Shown here one piece after another: positions 10,395-17,631 of a DNA stretch of 64,000 bases. Under the pieces are notes generated by a model that saw only the letters and a list, made by a program, of their open reading frames with translations, ran no database searches and had not been told where the DNA came from. The position numbers and the translations under genes are program-made. Source of the stretch: Lignipirellula cremea (GTDB lineage: Bacteria > Planctomycetota > Planctomycetia > Pirellulales > Pirellulaceae); assembly GCF_007751035.1 (NCBI RefSeq), contig NZ_CP036433.1, forward strand, positions 5,809,001 through 5,873,000, read 5' to 3'. Each line of letters opens with the position of its first letter. Position 1 is the stretch's first letter.

Positions 10395-10782
10395 CGAGCC
10401 GGGCCTGCCGATGCACGATCGACGACACGTGTTGATGATTCAAAAGTCGCGGCAGCGACCGCGCTCCCACTGCGCGCCGACGTTCGATTTGGGCGTCGAA
10501 AACGATCGATACCCGGCGAAACGGACAATCGTGATACAACACCTCTCCCTCAAACGCCCCGCTGGCGGTCGTCAAACGAAGGCGATTCCGCAGCAAGCCA
10601 CTACGACCGAGTTCCGCCTCGGAAGCGTTTCCCTAAGGCCCTGCCCGGCCACCCGCCGCGCCGGGCTTCTCGAACAAACGACTTGACCTCGGCTCCTCGA
10701 ACGTCAATTCGATCCCGCCCACACGCGCAGCAACAACTCGCAGCGGGAAATCTCCGCACCGGCCCGCGAGGACAAATCCTAA

Positions 10783-10803
10783 TTGTTCGAGGACAAATCC
10801 TAA
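10783..10803 (+). repeat. 21-bp end-to-end remnant of the IS91-like element
   Basis: TTGTTC (the first 6 bases of the element) joined to GAGGACAAATCCTAA (its last 15 bases), directly after copy 2 and followed by TTGTTAGTC. It looks like a third tandem unit whose whole interior is gone, or a joint left by rolling-circle termination. Confidence 0.75.
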
Positions 10804-10806
10804 TTG

Positions 10807-10905
10807 TTAGTCGCCGGGCCGACCGAGTTTCGGCGCATCTGGCGGAGAAGCAATGATCGCAAGAGCCTCATCGATCTCAAGCCGATCGCATGCTGCGATT
10901 GTTCA
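10807..10905 (-). pseudogene. Possible 3' remnant of an excisionase-like HTH gene
   Basis: On the minus strand a short frame ends in APKLGRPGD-stop, close to the HITTKLGRPDD-stop of the HTH gene at 11857-12162, with matching nucleotides around the stop (GTCGGGCCG-type sequence). Only about 30 residues are open before an upstream stop, so most of the gene is missing. The IS array sits right at its stop codon. Similarity covers only a few residues, hence low confidence. The rest of 10804-11037 holds no gene I can support, apart from the AGAAGGTG ribosome site of the next gene. Confidence 0.3.
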
Positions 10906-11037
10906 ACAGTCGGGATGTCGCCGGCGTTTCGACAATTACGCTTCCCGTAAGACTTAACAAGCCGGATAATGACGTTGATCCGACGTGGGTAATGTCGGTG
11001 AGCAGGTCACAACCAGGAGAAGAGAAGGTGATTTGAA

Positions 11038-11691
11038 ATGTCGACTTTGATGGCAGGCAGCAGAGAAGAAGCGTTGGCCGTGTTCCGAAGACATTGGACG
11101 AATCTTTCCGGACCGAATGCGGCTGAATCACTCTGGCGAAAACTGACGCCTGAAGAGAAGCGGACATTGGGCGGCTCACTAGCGACTGCGCTCACGCAGC
11201 ATGGCCGTTTGACGTCGATCTGGATGCACCTGCACCCGCATGTTTGCGAACCACGCGCTGTGGTTGAACTGGCCGTCACACTTTTTTCGTATCCGACCGA
11301 CGAAGCGGACTGGCTGCTACGGGAAATGGGCGAACTCCCGATTGATGAAGAGGCGGCGAAAGCCGAGGCGATCGCTCGCGGCGACCTCGTGTTGATTCGC
11401 AGCACAAGAACGGTCTTCTGGGAGGGTGCGGACCTTGAAGTTGACTGGGGCAACGGTCATGTGCTGTGGGAGTTTTTGCTGCTTGCCTGCGAACACACGC
11501 AGCGTGGTGAAGACATCAACCGTTTGAGCATTGGGGACCACGCTGGCGACCGTGTTGTCGCCCAGCGCATCTACCGGTTGCGACAAGTTCCTGGACTTCC
11601 GCAAACCTTGACTGACCAGTTCGATCCCGTTGGACTCGGAACGCAGCGGTTCACCTATCCGGCCAGCCGAATCCACATCTTCGACGACTGA
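11038..11691 (+). CDS. Unknown protein with a winged-helix-like C-terminal module
   Basis: 217 residues, ATG 11038 with GAGAAGGTG upstream. No family is recognised for residues 1-115, which look helical and include RRHWTNLSGPNAAESLW. Residues from about 118 (LVLIRSTRTVFWEGADLEVDW, then LWEFLLLAC) align by eye with the C-terminus of the 493-residue protein encoded at 12375-13853 (LVVVTRPRMVFFDGEKLNVDW, then WELLRFLA). The pattern of hydrophobic strand, short turn and WE-L-L helix resembles OmpR/SARP-type winged helices. A DNA-binding regulator role is therefore inferred only. It ends near a perfect 15-bp hairpin shared with the convergent HTH gene. Confidence 0.6.
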   Translation: MSTLMAGSREEALAVFRRHWTNLSGPNAAESLWRKLTPEEKRTLGGSLATALTQHGRLTSIWMHLHPHVCEPRAVVELAVTLFSYPTDEADWLLREMGELPIDEEAAKAEAIARGDLVLIRSTRTVFWEGADLEVDWGNGHVLWEFLLLACEHTQRGEDINRLSIGDHAGDRVVAQRIYRLRQVPGLPQTLTDQFDPVGLGTQRFTYPASRIHIFDD

Positions 11692-11749
11692 ACAGAAGAC
11701 CGACTTGCACATTTCAATAGGGCGGCTGGCTTGACTTTTCGGCGAACAA

Positions 11750-11782
11750 AAACCCGGCCCGGTTATCAACCGGGCCGGGTTT
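11750..11782. terminator. Bidirectional hairpin between convergent genes
   Basis: AAACCCGGCCCGGTT (11750-11764) pairs perfectly with AACCGGGCCGGGTTT (11768-11782), leaving a 3-base loop. A and T runs at the edges let it serve both strands, fitting its place between the plus-strand gene ending at 11691 and the minus-strand gene ending at 11857. Confidence 0.7.
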
Positions 11783-11856
11783 CATCGGCCCTCGCATTGC
11801 CGTGCGAAGGGCTTGCCGCCAAGGGTTACTTCATGTCGCTCGCTGCCGCGGGCACA

Positions 11857-12162
11857 TCAGTCGTCGGGCCGTCCCAGTTTGGTGGTGATGTGCTGCATCG
11901 AGGTCTGTTTGCGTAACGCTCGTCGAATTGGTTGCGACTTGGGCGAGACAAACATCAGTTCCAACAAGCGGTCCAGTTCCTGGCCGTCAATCTTGATGCG
12001 ACCTTGGCCCTTGCGACCGCCCTGGTAATAATTGATGGTCGTCGGTTGACCGCGAATCATGAATGTGCCCGCATCCGACTGGGCCAGCCAGTCGTACAAC
12101 GTCGCCGTACTGATGCCGAGTCGGCGAGCGGCATCTTGTGATGAGAGCAGTTCCCGGGACAT
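11857..12162 (-). CDS. Excisionase-like helix-turn-helix DNA-binding protein
   Basis: A 101-residue protein. SSQDAARRLGISTATLYDWL (residues 7-26) is a MerR/excisionase-type helix-turn-helix, followed by a basic, Gly-rich wing region (YYQGGRKGQGRIKID). Such small proteins bind att sites to direct an integrase towards excision, or act as repressors. It is the only minus-strand intact gene of the mobile block. A TCACA-N3-TGTGA-N6-TGTGA operator copy lies 93 bp upstream in the same orientation, so it may regulate itself or share a repressor with the genes at 14105 and 14969. Confidence 0.78.
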   Translation of the reverse strand: MSRELLSSQDAARRLGISTATLYDWLAQSDAGTFMIRGQPTTINYYQGGRKGQGRIKIDGQELDRLLELMFVSPKSQPIRRALRKQTSMQHITTKLGRPDD

Positions 12163-12254
12163 TTTCCGTCGGCAATCCTGGCCGGTCGGCTCATCTGCGG
12201 GCCGGCGTGGGTGATGGATGTCATCGTTACTGCTCCCAAGTTAGAAACTGGCGA

Positions 12255-12278
12255 TCACACGCCGATCACAGCGTGTGA
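12255..12278 (-). promoter_or_regulatory. Compound operator, copy upstream of the HTH gene
   Basis: On the minus strand: TCACA (12278-12274), 3 bases, TGTGA (12270-12266), 6 bases, TGTGA (12259-12255), followed by TCGCC. The same spacing is found at 14015 and 14804. The first two half-sites form a palindrome; the third is a direct repeat 11 bp (one helical turn) further on. It lies between the divergent genes at 12162 and 12375 and so could act on both. Confidence 0.72.
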
Positions 12279-12374
12279 CAAGTGGCTGAAATGACTGAAC
12301 AGCTCGCTGATTGGCTTGCGGAAGTCCGGCTGCAAATACCCGTCAAGTAGTCGTTTGAGAGATTGAGGCCCGAG

Positions 12375-13853
12375 ATGGATCGACTTGAACTTGCCCAAAG
12401 AAAATACCAACGGATTGCTCCCGGCCCCTTGGAACTGAACGAACAGAAGTCCGATGCGATCGAGGCGTGGTTGCGGGAGTACGTGGTGCCCCTGGTCTCC
12501 GATCTCCAGCGAAACCCGGCGTTTCGACGCTATGTCAAGTTCGGCGTGGAGCGACTTGCTGCCGAAACCGATGTCCCGGAACGACAGCAGGTCGTTGCCG
12601 TGTCCGATGCTCTGGTCGCCTGCGCTTCAGAAGTCGCCAAGCTGGGCGATTGGGATGAATTTCGGGACCTCATGCGGGATCGAGACCTGCTTCAGGAGTT
12701 GAACGAGCGGAAATACGGCGCTTCGTCGCTACAAGAAGAGACAGAAGAGCCAAAGGCCGAAGAGGATACACGCTGCATCGCCGAGAAGATGGCCGAAAAG
12801 CCCTGGTTCGACCTAGTCATGAGCCTCGATTTTCCCTACCTCGAAGATCATCTATTTGTCGTAACTGAAGACTCTTGGTTTTACGAAGCGTTCACCAAGT
12901 TTCGACCGAATATTCCCGTGCTGGGCGATGGTATTACGCGGATGCTGTTTGCCCGCATCGACTTCTGGGTGCATCACTTGAAGGGAGTCTGGAATCAGAT
13001 GCTTGTGCGGATCATGCAGACGTCCGATGATCCGCACGGAGAATATGAACCGTTCTTCATGACGATGATTCACCTCGACAAATGTGTCGAAAATCTCAAA
13101 GCAACCTGTTTGTCAGGCGACGACGGTCGTGTGCGAGATGCCTGTTGCACTCTGATGCAGGTTTATATCGCCTATCATCCCAGACCAGAGTTGCCGTGGT
13201 TGGATTTGAGGGAAGACATCTACCAAGCGAAGGCTGGCATGCTCGGTCTTGAGTTCAGACGGCTGTTCGAACTCATCGAGTATGACCAGGTCGATGCCAG
13301 GACGATTCAGGAATCGGGCCGCCGACAGGCCAGCATCGTGGTCATGGATGCGATCCAGCAAGTCTTGGCAGCGATTGAGGATGTCGCCGAGTTATATCGC
13401 CGCGAGTTGTCACTGGAGGAAGTCATCAACGAAGCGCGCTCGCAGTATCGACTTGTCGTTGTCACGCGTCCGCGGATGGTGTTTTTCGACGGTGAGAAGT
13501 TGAACGTCGATTGGAATCGGAAAAACCGGCCCTGGGAACTGCTGCGTTTTCTCGCCGCACAGGGTGAACGCCTCGATTGCGTTGATCGTTACCACATCAG
13601 TGGTTCTCCAACGCCTCACGCGTTGAGCAACCTCAAGAGTCGCCTCTGTAAGATCCTCATGGAGAGTGACGATTTGCCAAACGTACCCGCCACCCAGCTT
13701 GCCGCACTGATTGAGCATGCCGATGGAGCGATGCGCCTGGACTTAGCCCCGGATGAAATCAAAGTCGTCGACCTCGAGGACAGCGGGGCGGACGAATGGA
13801 CCATCGATCCAACAGGATTCGAGACATCATCGCGGGAAACAAGGTCGATCTGA
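12375..13853 (+). CDS. Large unknown protein with a winged-helix-like C-terminal module
   Basis: 492 residues from ATG 12375 (GAGG six bases upstream). The first ~360 residues are mostly helical, acidic and not recognised. From about residue 365 (VVVTRPRMVFFDGEKLNVDW) to 450 there is a module similar to the C-terminus of the 11038-11691 product. It includes NRPWELLRFLA and ALSNLKSRLCKIL, reminiscent of the recognition-helix and wing layout of OmpR/SARP-type winged helices. It may be a transcriptional regulator of the element with a large sensing domain. An operator-like site lies in the divergent region upstream (12255-12278). Bases 13854-14014 after it hold no gene. Confidence 0.6.
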   Translation: MDRLELAQRKYQRIAPGPLELNEQKSDAIEAWLREYVVPLVSDLQRNPAFRRYVKFGVERLAAETDVPERQQVVAVSDALVACASEVAKLGDWDEFRDLMRDRDLLQELNERKYGASSLQEETEEPKAEEDTRCIAEKMAEKPWFDLVMSLDFPYLEDHLFVVTEDSWFYEAFTKFRPNIPVLGDGITRMLFARIDFWVHHLKGVWNQMLVRIMQTSDDPHGEYEPFFMTMIHLDKCVENLKATCLSGDDGRVRDACCTLMQVYIAYHPRPELPWLDLREDIYQAKAGMLGLEFRRLFELIEYDQVDARTIQESGRRQASIVVMDAIQQVLAAIEDVAELYRRELSLEEVINEARSQYRLVVVTRPRMVFFDGEKLNVDWNRKNRPWELLRFLAAQGERLDCVDRYHISGSPTPHALSNLKSRLCKILMESDDLPNVPATQLAALIEHADGAMRLDLAPDEIKVVDLEDSGADEWTIDPTGFETSSRETRSI

Positions 13854-14014
13854 CGCGAATTGGCGCGCCATTTCCGCGCCGTAAGTCACTTTCATGCAAT
13901 GACTTACTAAATTCAAGCGATTTTTGCGGCATTATACTATGAGGGGAATCTTAACTCTTGAGACTTGGCCAATCCGCAGCTGATTGGGTCTTCTCTATGA
14001 TTCTCGGCGACTTA

Positions 14015-14038
14015 TCACAGCATGTGACTGCGGTGTGA
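14015..14038 (+). promoter_or_regulatory. Compound operator, copy upstream of the DUF3102-like gene
   Basis: TCACA (14015), 3 bases, TGTGA (14023), 6 bases, TGTGA (14034), followed by TCGCCGATC. It lies 67 bp before the start codon at 14105 and points towards it, the same architecture as at 12255 and 14804. Confidence 0.75.
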
Positions 14039-14054
14039 TCGCCGATCAGTACCT

Positions 14055-14099
14055 TGCTCCGTGGACGGTTCGGAAAAACCCGAATCCAAACACGGAGCA
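14055..14099 (+). promoter_or_regulatory. Hairpin sequestering the ribosome site of the DUF3102-like gene
   Basis: TGCTCCGTG (14055-14063) pairs perfectly with CACGGAGCA (14091-14099), and an inner stem TTCGG/CCGAA extends it. The right arm contains the GGAG that is the only good ribosome site for ATG 14105. When folded, translation should be reduced. Confidence 0.6.
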
Positions 14100-14104
14100 C
14101 TTAA

Positions 14105-14683
14105 ATGAGCGTCCAGCAGCGGGATGGGAAAAGTTGCGAGTCGCAACTTTTGGACGAGCAGCCGAATGAAGCCTGGGACATTGAGCGACTCGGCGCGTTC
14201 GCTCAGGCACGTCATCACGAAATCGACGCCGATGAGCGGTCGCTCGCGCGGGCCTACTGGCAACTCGGCCTGGCGCTGAACCTGGCGCGGCGACAATTCT
14301 CCCATGGTCAGTGGACCAAGTTTCTGGACGAACTGGGAATCGACAAAACCAGGGCGTCGAAGGCCCGCGCCATCCAGCGATCTTTCGGCACCGAGAATTC
14401 CGTCGACGGGTTGTCTGTTCAAGAGGCCTATCGCAAGCGAAAACGGAAAAGTCGGAAGTCCGGTCCGAAGAAGAAACGCCGCAAGTCGACCAACAAGCAC
14501 GAGCGCGTCAGCATCGCCGAATGGCTCCGCGACGTCTGTCAGCAGGTTGACATCTTCTTGGACGAAGTTGCGTCCACCGATACCGACGATGCTGCGAATG
14601 TACTCCCCGCGATCGACGCTGCCGTCGAGGAATTGAACCGACTGCGGAGTCAGGTCCAGCGACGCATCAGTGCGCAATCGTAG
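14105..14683 (+). CDS. DUF3102-like DNA-associated regulator
   Basis: 192 residues. The core FSHGQWTKFLDELGIDKTRA, preceded by a helix AYWQLGLALNLARR, matches the DUF3102 pattern (helix, HG, aromatic, helix-turn-helix-like segment) found in phage and plasmid proteins. A highly basic stretch follows (about 118-137, RKRKRKSRKSGPKKKRRKS), then a C-terminal helical region. It is probably a DNA-binding protein of the mobile element; function is inferred only. Control appears double: an operator copy upstream and a hairpin over its ribosome site. The serine recombinase follows after 285 bp containing another operator. Confidence 0.62.
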   Translation: MSVQQRDGKSCESQLLDEQPNEAWDIERLGAFAQARHHEIDADERSLARAYWQLGLALNLARRQFSHGQWTKFLDELGIDKTRASKARAIQRSFGTENSVDGLSVQEAYRKRKRKSRKSGPKKKRRKSTNKHERVSIAEWLRDVCQQVDIFLDEVASTDTDDAANVLPAIDAAVEELNRLRSQVQRRISAQS

Positions 14684-14803
14684 CGCACCAATTATTTTGT
14701 CGCGCCCAATGTCAGCGAATGTAGTTCCAGCGCGACTCCTGCGCCTTCTTTCTTTCTCGCCTGCGCAGGCTTTTCTACGTGGTCACCGTGTTCCTTTCAG
14801 AAA

Positions 14804-14827
14804 TCACACACTGTGACCGCGGTGTGA
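14804..14827 (+). promoter_or_regulatory. Compound operator, copy upstream of the serine recombinase
   Basis: TCACA (14804), 3 bases, TGTGA (14812), 6 bases, TGTGA (14823), followed by TCGGCGATC. It lies about 120-140 bp before the recombinase start and points towards it. The remaining bases of 14684-14949 hold a small GCCGCC/GGCGGC-type hairpin near 14900 and no gene. Confidence 0.75.
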
Positions 14828-14968
14828 TCGGCGATCCGTATTGTTGACCGCGTTTCGTAATCGCTGATGCGACCTTGAGGCGCGGTTGCCTTAGGTGCGC
14901 CGCCGGGAAGCGGCGCTATTGCTCGGCATAACTAATGGAGGGCCTAATCATGGCTTTTCAACTTCCTG

Positions 14969-17050
14969 ATGCGGGCGCTGCCAGTCAAGAACTTGCCCGC
15001 GAAGGTTCACGAGTGGTGGCGAGAGGCCGCCGAGAAGACCGACATCGACCTCTCCGGTTTCGATCCTGCGGCTCCGCTTGACGAGCGGATCGCCTGGGCG
15101 TTGGGACAAGGACTCGACATCGGCACGATTTACAGTCGTTTCAGCTCGAAGCGGCAGCACAGCACGCCGGACCAGGTGCGGACCAGCGTCCAGCACGCGG
15201 CTGCCAAGGGCATCTACTGCCCTCCGGAGTTCGTGTGCGTCGACGAAGCGCAACGCGGTTACCGGGCTCGTCGCGAAGGTCTGGACCGCATGCTCATGAT
15301 TCTCAAGAATCGTTACGCGACCGTGCTGCTGGTCTTCAAGGCGTCGCGCTTGTATCGTCAGGCCTTCAAAGGCTACCAGCTGATCCAGCAAGAAGTGGTC
15401 GAGGAAGGCTTGCGAGCGATCTCTGTCACGCAGGGCATCGACACGGCCGACACGAAGGCGTGGCGGATGTTGTTCCAGGTCCACGGGATCGTGGACGACA
15501 TGGTGATCGAAGCCACGGCCGACCACGTTCGCGCTGGCCTGAAGGGTCTGTTCGCGCGCGGCTACACGGTGGGCGCCCTGCCGGTCGGCTACCGTCGCAA
15601 GGAACTGCCGGACGCCCCGGTGACCAATCGCGGACTGACGCGCACCGTACCGGAAGTGGATCGGAAATTGCCCGAAGAGCCTGACGAGTCGAGTTCTCAA
15701 GATTCGGACGACACACCGGACGTCGCCGAAATGATCGTGGAGCATTATGAACTGATCCGCGATGGCATGCCGATCAAGCAGGGTTGGCGGAAGTGGGTCG
15801 CCGATGGCGGCCCGGCGGATCCGCGCTCGACCAAAGGCTACATGACCTACAACGCCTACCGCCGGATGCTCTCGCGGATTGCGTACACCGGTCGTTGGGA
15901 GTTTGGCCGCAAGCGCAACGAGTTTTCGACCAAGCGGGACTACTCGCGGCAGATTGAACAACCCGACAGCGAGGTGGAGAGTTTCCTCTGCGAGGAGCTT
16001 CGCATCGTCGATGATGAGTTGTTCTTCGCCGTCCAGCGGCGGCTGGCCGAGTTGAAGCAGGGGCCGCGGGGTCCCAAGAAAGACAAGGTCCCGCACCTCT
16101 GGGATCTGGTTGTCAAATTGTTCTGCTGTGCCCGCTGCAAAGAGCGTTTTCACCAGACCGGCGCTGGCAACAAGGGCATGCATTGCAAAAACGGCGATCT
16201 GTGTCCTTGTAATTCGGCGGTGCGCCGTGAAGAAGCCGTTCGTGCCGTCTGCGAGAAGCTTTGCGAACTGATCCAGCAGGACGCCGCACTGATCGAACGG
16301 ACGATTTGCCGCGCTCAGGAGATCGACACCCGTGGCGACGACCAGTTGCGCGGCGAGATTTCCACGCTGGAGCGCAAGATCGCCGCGCTGTCCAACAAGA
16401 TCAGCGATCTGTACGAGTTGGCCGGACAGGGCAACGACGACGACCGCAAGGAAGTGATGGCCAAGGTGCGGGCCACGCAGACGGAACGCTCCACGGCCCG
16501 GCATGAACTCAGCCGCCTGCGGCAGGCGCTGGCCAACACGACGGCCACCGTCACGCCGGAGATCGTGCGCCAAACCCTGGCCGAGTTCACCACGTTCCTG
16601 GAGAACGCCGCCGCTGGAAAGCTCGGCCCGGAAGCGGTCTACAAAGCCGTCGCAGTGTTCCGGGCGTTGGTAGGCGGCCGCGTCTGGGTTCACATCGAAC
16701 GTCGTGCCGGGCGCAAGCGGACCAACGTCCGCGGAGTCTTCCATCCCTACCTGATCGGCGCCGTTCGTGATGCGACCGGACAGTCGAATGTGGAGTCGGC
16801 CGAGTCGCCTACCGAAGTTTCGGTCTGGCTGCGCGAACCGCCGCTGCGAGATCATCTCGCCCCTCGCGTCCACCATCTGATCGACGTGGAAGGCCACAGC
16901 TACCGCAGCGCGGCGAAGGTGTTGCAAGCCGAAGGCTACAACATCAATTCCGGCGTCATCTGGCAGATCTACCGCCGGTACTACGAAATGATCGGCAAGC
17001 CCGTGCCGAAGCGCCCGTACAACAACGGTAACAAACGCAAGTCGGCGTAA
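14969..17050 (+). CDS. Large serine recombinase
   Basis: A 693-residue site-specific recombinase. The resolvase-type catalytic domain (about 50-200) has the nucleophile Ser59 with Arg57 (YSRFSSKRQHST) and conserved KASRLYR. A recombinase domain (about 205-370) is followed by a zinc ribbon (CCARCKERF, then Cys residues near 405-415) and a coiled coil (about 440-530), the normal order for phiC31-like integrases. It would insert or excise DNA at short att sites. The best ribosome site, GGAGGG at 14938, is spaced for ATG 14950, which opens a different frame of 43 codons; ATG 14969 has no clear site of its own, so coupling or a frameshift is possible. It ends at the terminator at 17079. Confidence 0.92.
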   Translation: MRALPVKNLPAKVHEWWREAAEKTDIDLSGFDPAAPLDERIAWALGQGLDIGTIYSRFSSKRQHSTPDQVRTSVQHAAAKGIYCPPEFVCVDEAQRGYRARREGLDRMLMILKNRYATVLLVFKASRLYRQAFKGYQLIQQEVVEEGLRAISVTQGIDTADTKAWRMLFQVHGIVDDMVIEATADHVRAGLKGLFARGYTVGALPVGYRRKELPDAPVTNRGLTRTVPEVDRKLPEEPDESSSQDSDDTPDVAEMIVEHYELIRDGMPIKQGWRKWVADGGPADPRSTKGYMTYNAYRRMLSRIAYTGRWEFGRKRNEFSTKRDYSRQIEQPDSEVESFLCEELRIVDDELFFAVQRRLAELKQGPRGPKKDKVPHLWDLVVKLFCCARCKERFHQTGAGNKGMHCKNGDLCPCNSAVRREEAVRAVCEKLCELIQQDAALIERTICRAQEIDTRGDDQLRGEISTLERKIAALSNKISDLYELAGQGNDDDRKEVMAKVRATQTERSTARHELSRLRQALANTTATVTPEIVRQTLAEFTTFLENAAAGKLGPEAVYKAVAVFRALVGGRVWVHIERRAGRKRTNVRGVFHPYLIGAVRDATGQSNVESAESPTEVSVWLREPPLRDHLAPRVHHLIDVEGHSYRSAAKVLQAEGYNINSGVIWQIYRRYYEMIGKPVPKRPYNNGNKRKSA

Positions 17051-17078
17051 ACCGAAATCTGTTTTTGACCTCTCACCC

Positions 17079-17107
17079 GCCCCGTCTTTGTGACGGGGCA
17101 TTTTTTA
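17079..17107 (+). terminator. Intrinsic terminator after the serine recombinase
   Basis: GCCCCGTC (17079-17086), loop TTTGT, GACGGGGC (17092-17099), then ATTTTTT: a textbook stem and T-run 28 bp after the stop codon. It separates the recombinase unit from the cargo operon. Confidence 0.9.
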
Positions 17108-17159
17108 TGCGCGCGGCAATCATCGCGCGTTTCACCAATCGACATCAGGAGAGACATCC

Positions 17160-17366
17160 ATGCCTGATTCAACCTCGAACGAATCTGCGTCTCCCACCGC
17201 GGTCGCCAGTTGCGCGGCCGACCGCCAAGCGGAACGAGAGCGACTTATCGACGACCTGGCGTTTCTCGTGGTTCGCCAGCATCACCACAGCCAGCGGTTG
17301 GTGATGACCGAAGGCGCCTTCGTCGAATCACCGATGCTAAATCCGAACGAAAAACGCGCCAAGTAG
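17160..17366 (+). CDS. Small unknown protein opening the cargo operon
   Basis: 68 residues, ATG 17160 with CAGGAGAG seven bases upstream. Polar and rich in charged residues, with LIDDLAFLVVRQHHHSQRLV in the centre. No domain recognised. It is the first gene after the 17079 terminator, so the cargo promoter should lie in 17108-17145. Confidence 0.6.
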   Translation: MPDSTSNESASPTAVASCAADRQAERERLIDDLAFLVVRQHHHSQRLVMTEGAFVESPMLNPNEKRAK

Positions 17367-17433
17367 AAATGAAGGACGCTTAGCTCTGGCCGCCGCCTTT
17401 TCTTACCACTCTTACCGAAGAAAGGAGAACCCA

Positions 17434-17631
17434 TTGACGTACATAGTCCTCGCATTTGTTTCCGTGGCCCTGCTGCTAGCGGTGGTGGCGCTCATCAAAG
17501 AGCGCCGCCTGCGCCTGGCCTTGCAGGACATTCTCAAGCGTTTCATCAATCGTTGGAGGTCCCATGCAGACACACAAACTGGTCCTCATCCCGATCGTCG
17601 CAGCGCTAATGCTGACGGCGATCGGGTGTGA
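17434..17631 (+). CDS. Small single-pass membrane protein (TTG start)
   Basis: 65 residues with a TTG start at 17434; AAAGGAG is six bases upstream, which supports it. One membrane helix (YIVLAFVSVALLLAVVALI), then a basic region. The 3' end overlaps the next gene by 68 bp in another frame, so the two are translationally linked. Function unknown; it probably anchors or chaperones the lipoprotein-like neighbour. Confidence 0.55.
   Translation: MTYIVLAFVSVALLLAVVALIKERRLRLALQDILKRFINRWRSHADTQTGPHPDRRSANADGDRV

Larger units (their letters stand above)
8282..10782 (+). mobile_element. IS91-like rolling-circle element, copy 2 (tandem)
   Basis: A second 2501-bp unit in the same orientation, joined to copy 1 with no spacer (CCTAA then TTGTTCAAGG). 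No base difference was seen between the copies, and all six reading frames translate identically. It is followed by a 21-bp remnant holding just the two element ends. Bases 10395-10782 are the non-coding right end. Confidence 0.88.

Noticed and set aside
11857-12162. HTH protein as antitoxin of a toxin-antitoxin pair
   Set aside because: No small toxin-like partner overlaps or follows it; its neighbour is divergent and large. The excisionase-type helix-turn-helix fits better.
12255-14827. TGTGA half-sites as ordinary CRP sites
   Set aside because: CRP sites are TGTGA-N6-TCACA. Here the palindrome is TCACA-N3-TGTGA with a direct third half-site, and the spacing is kept exactly at three places, which does not fit CRP.
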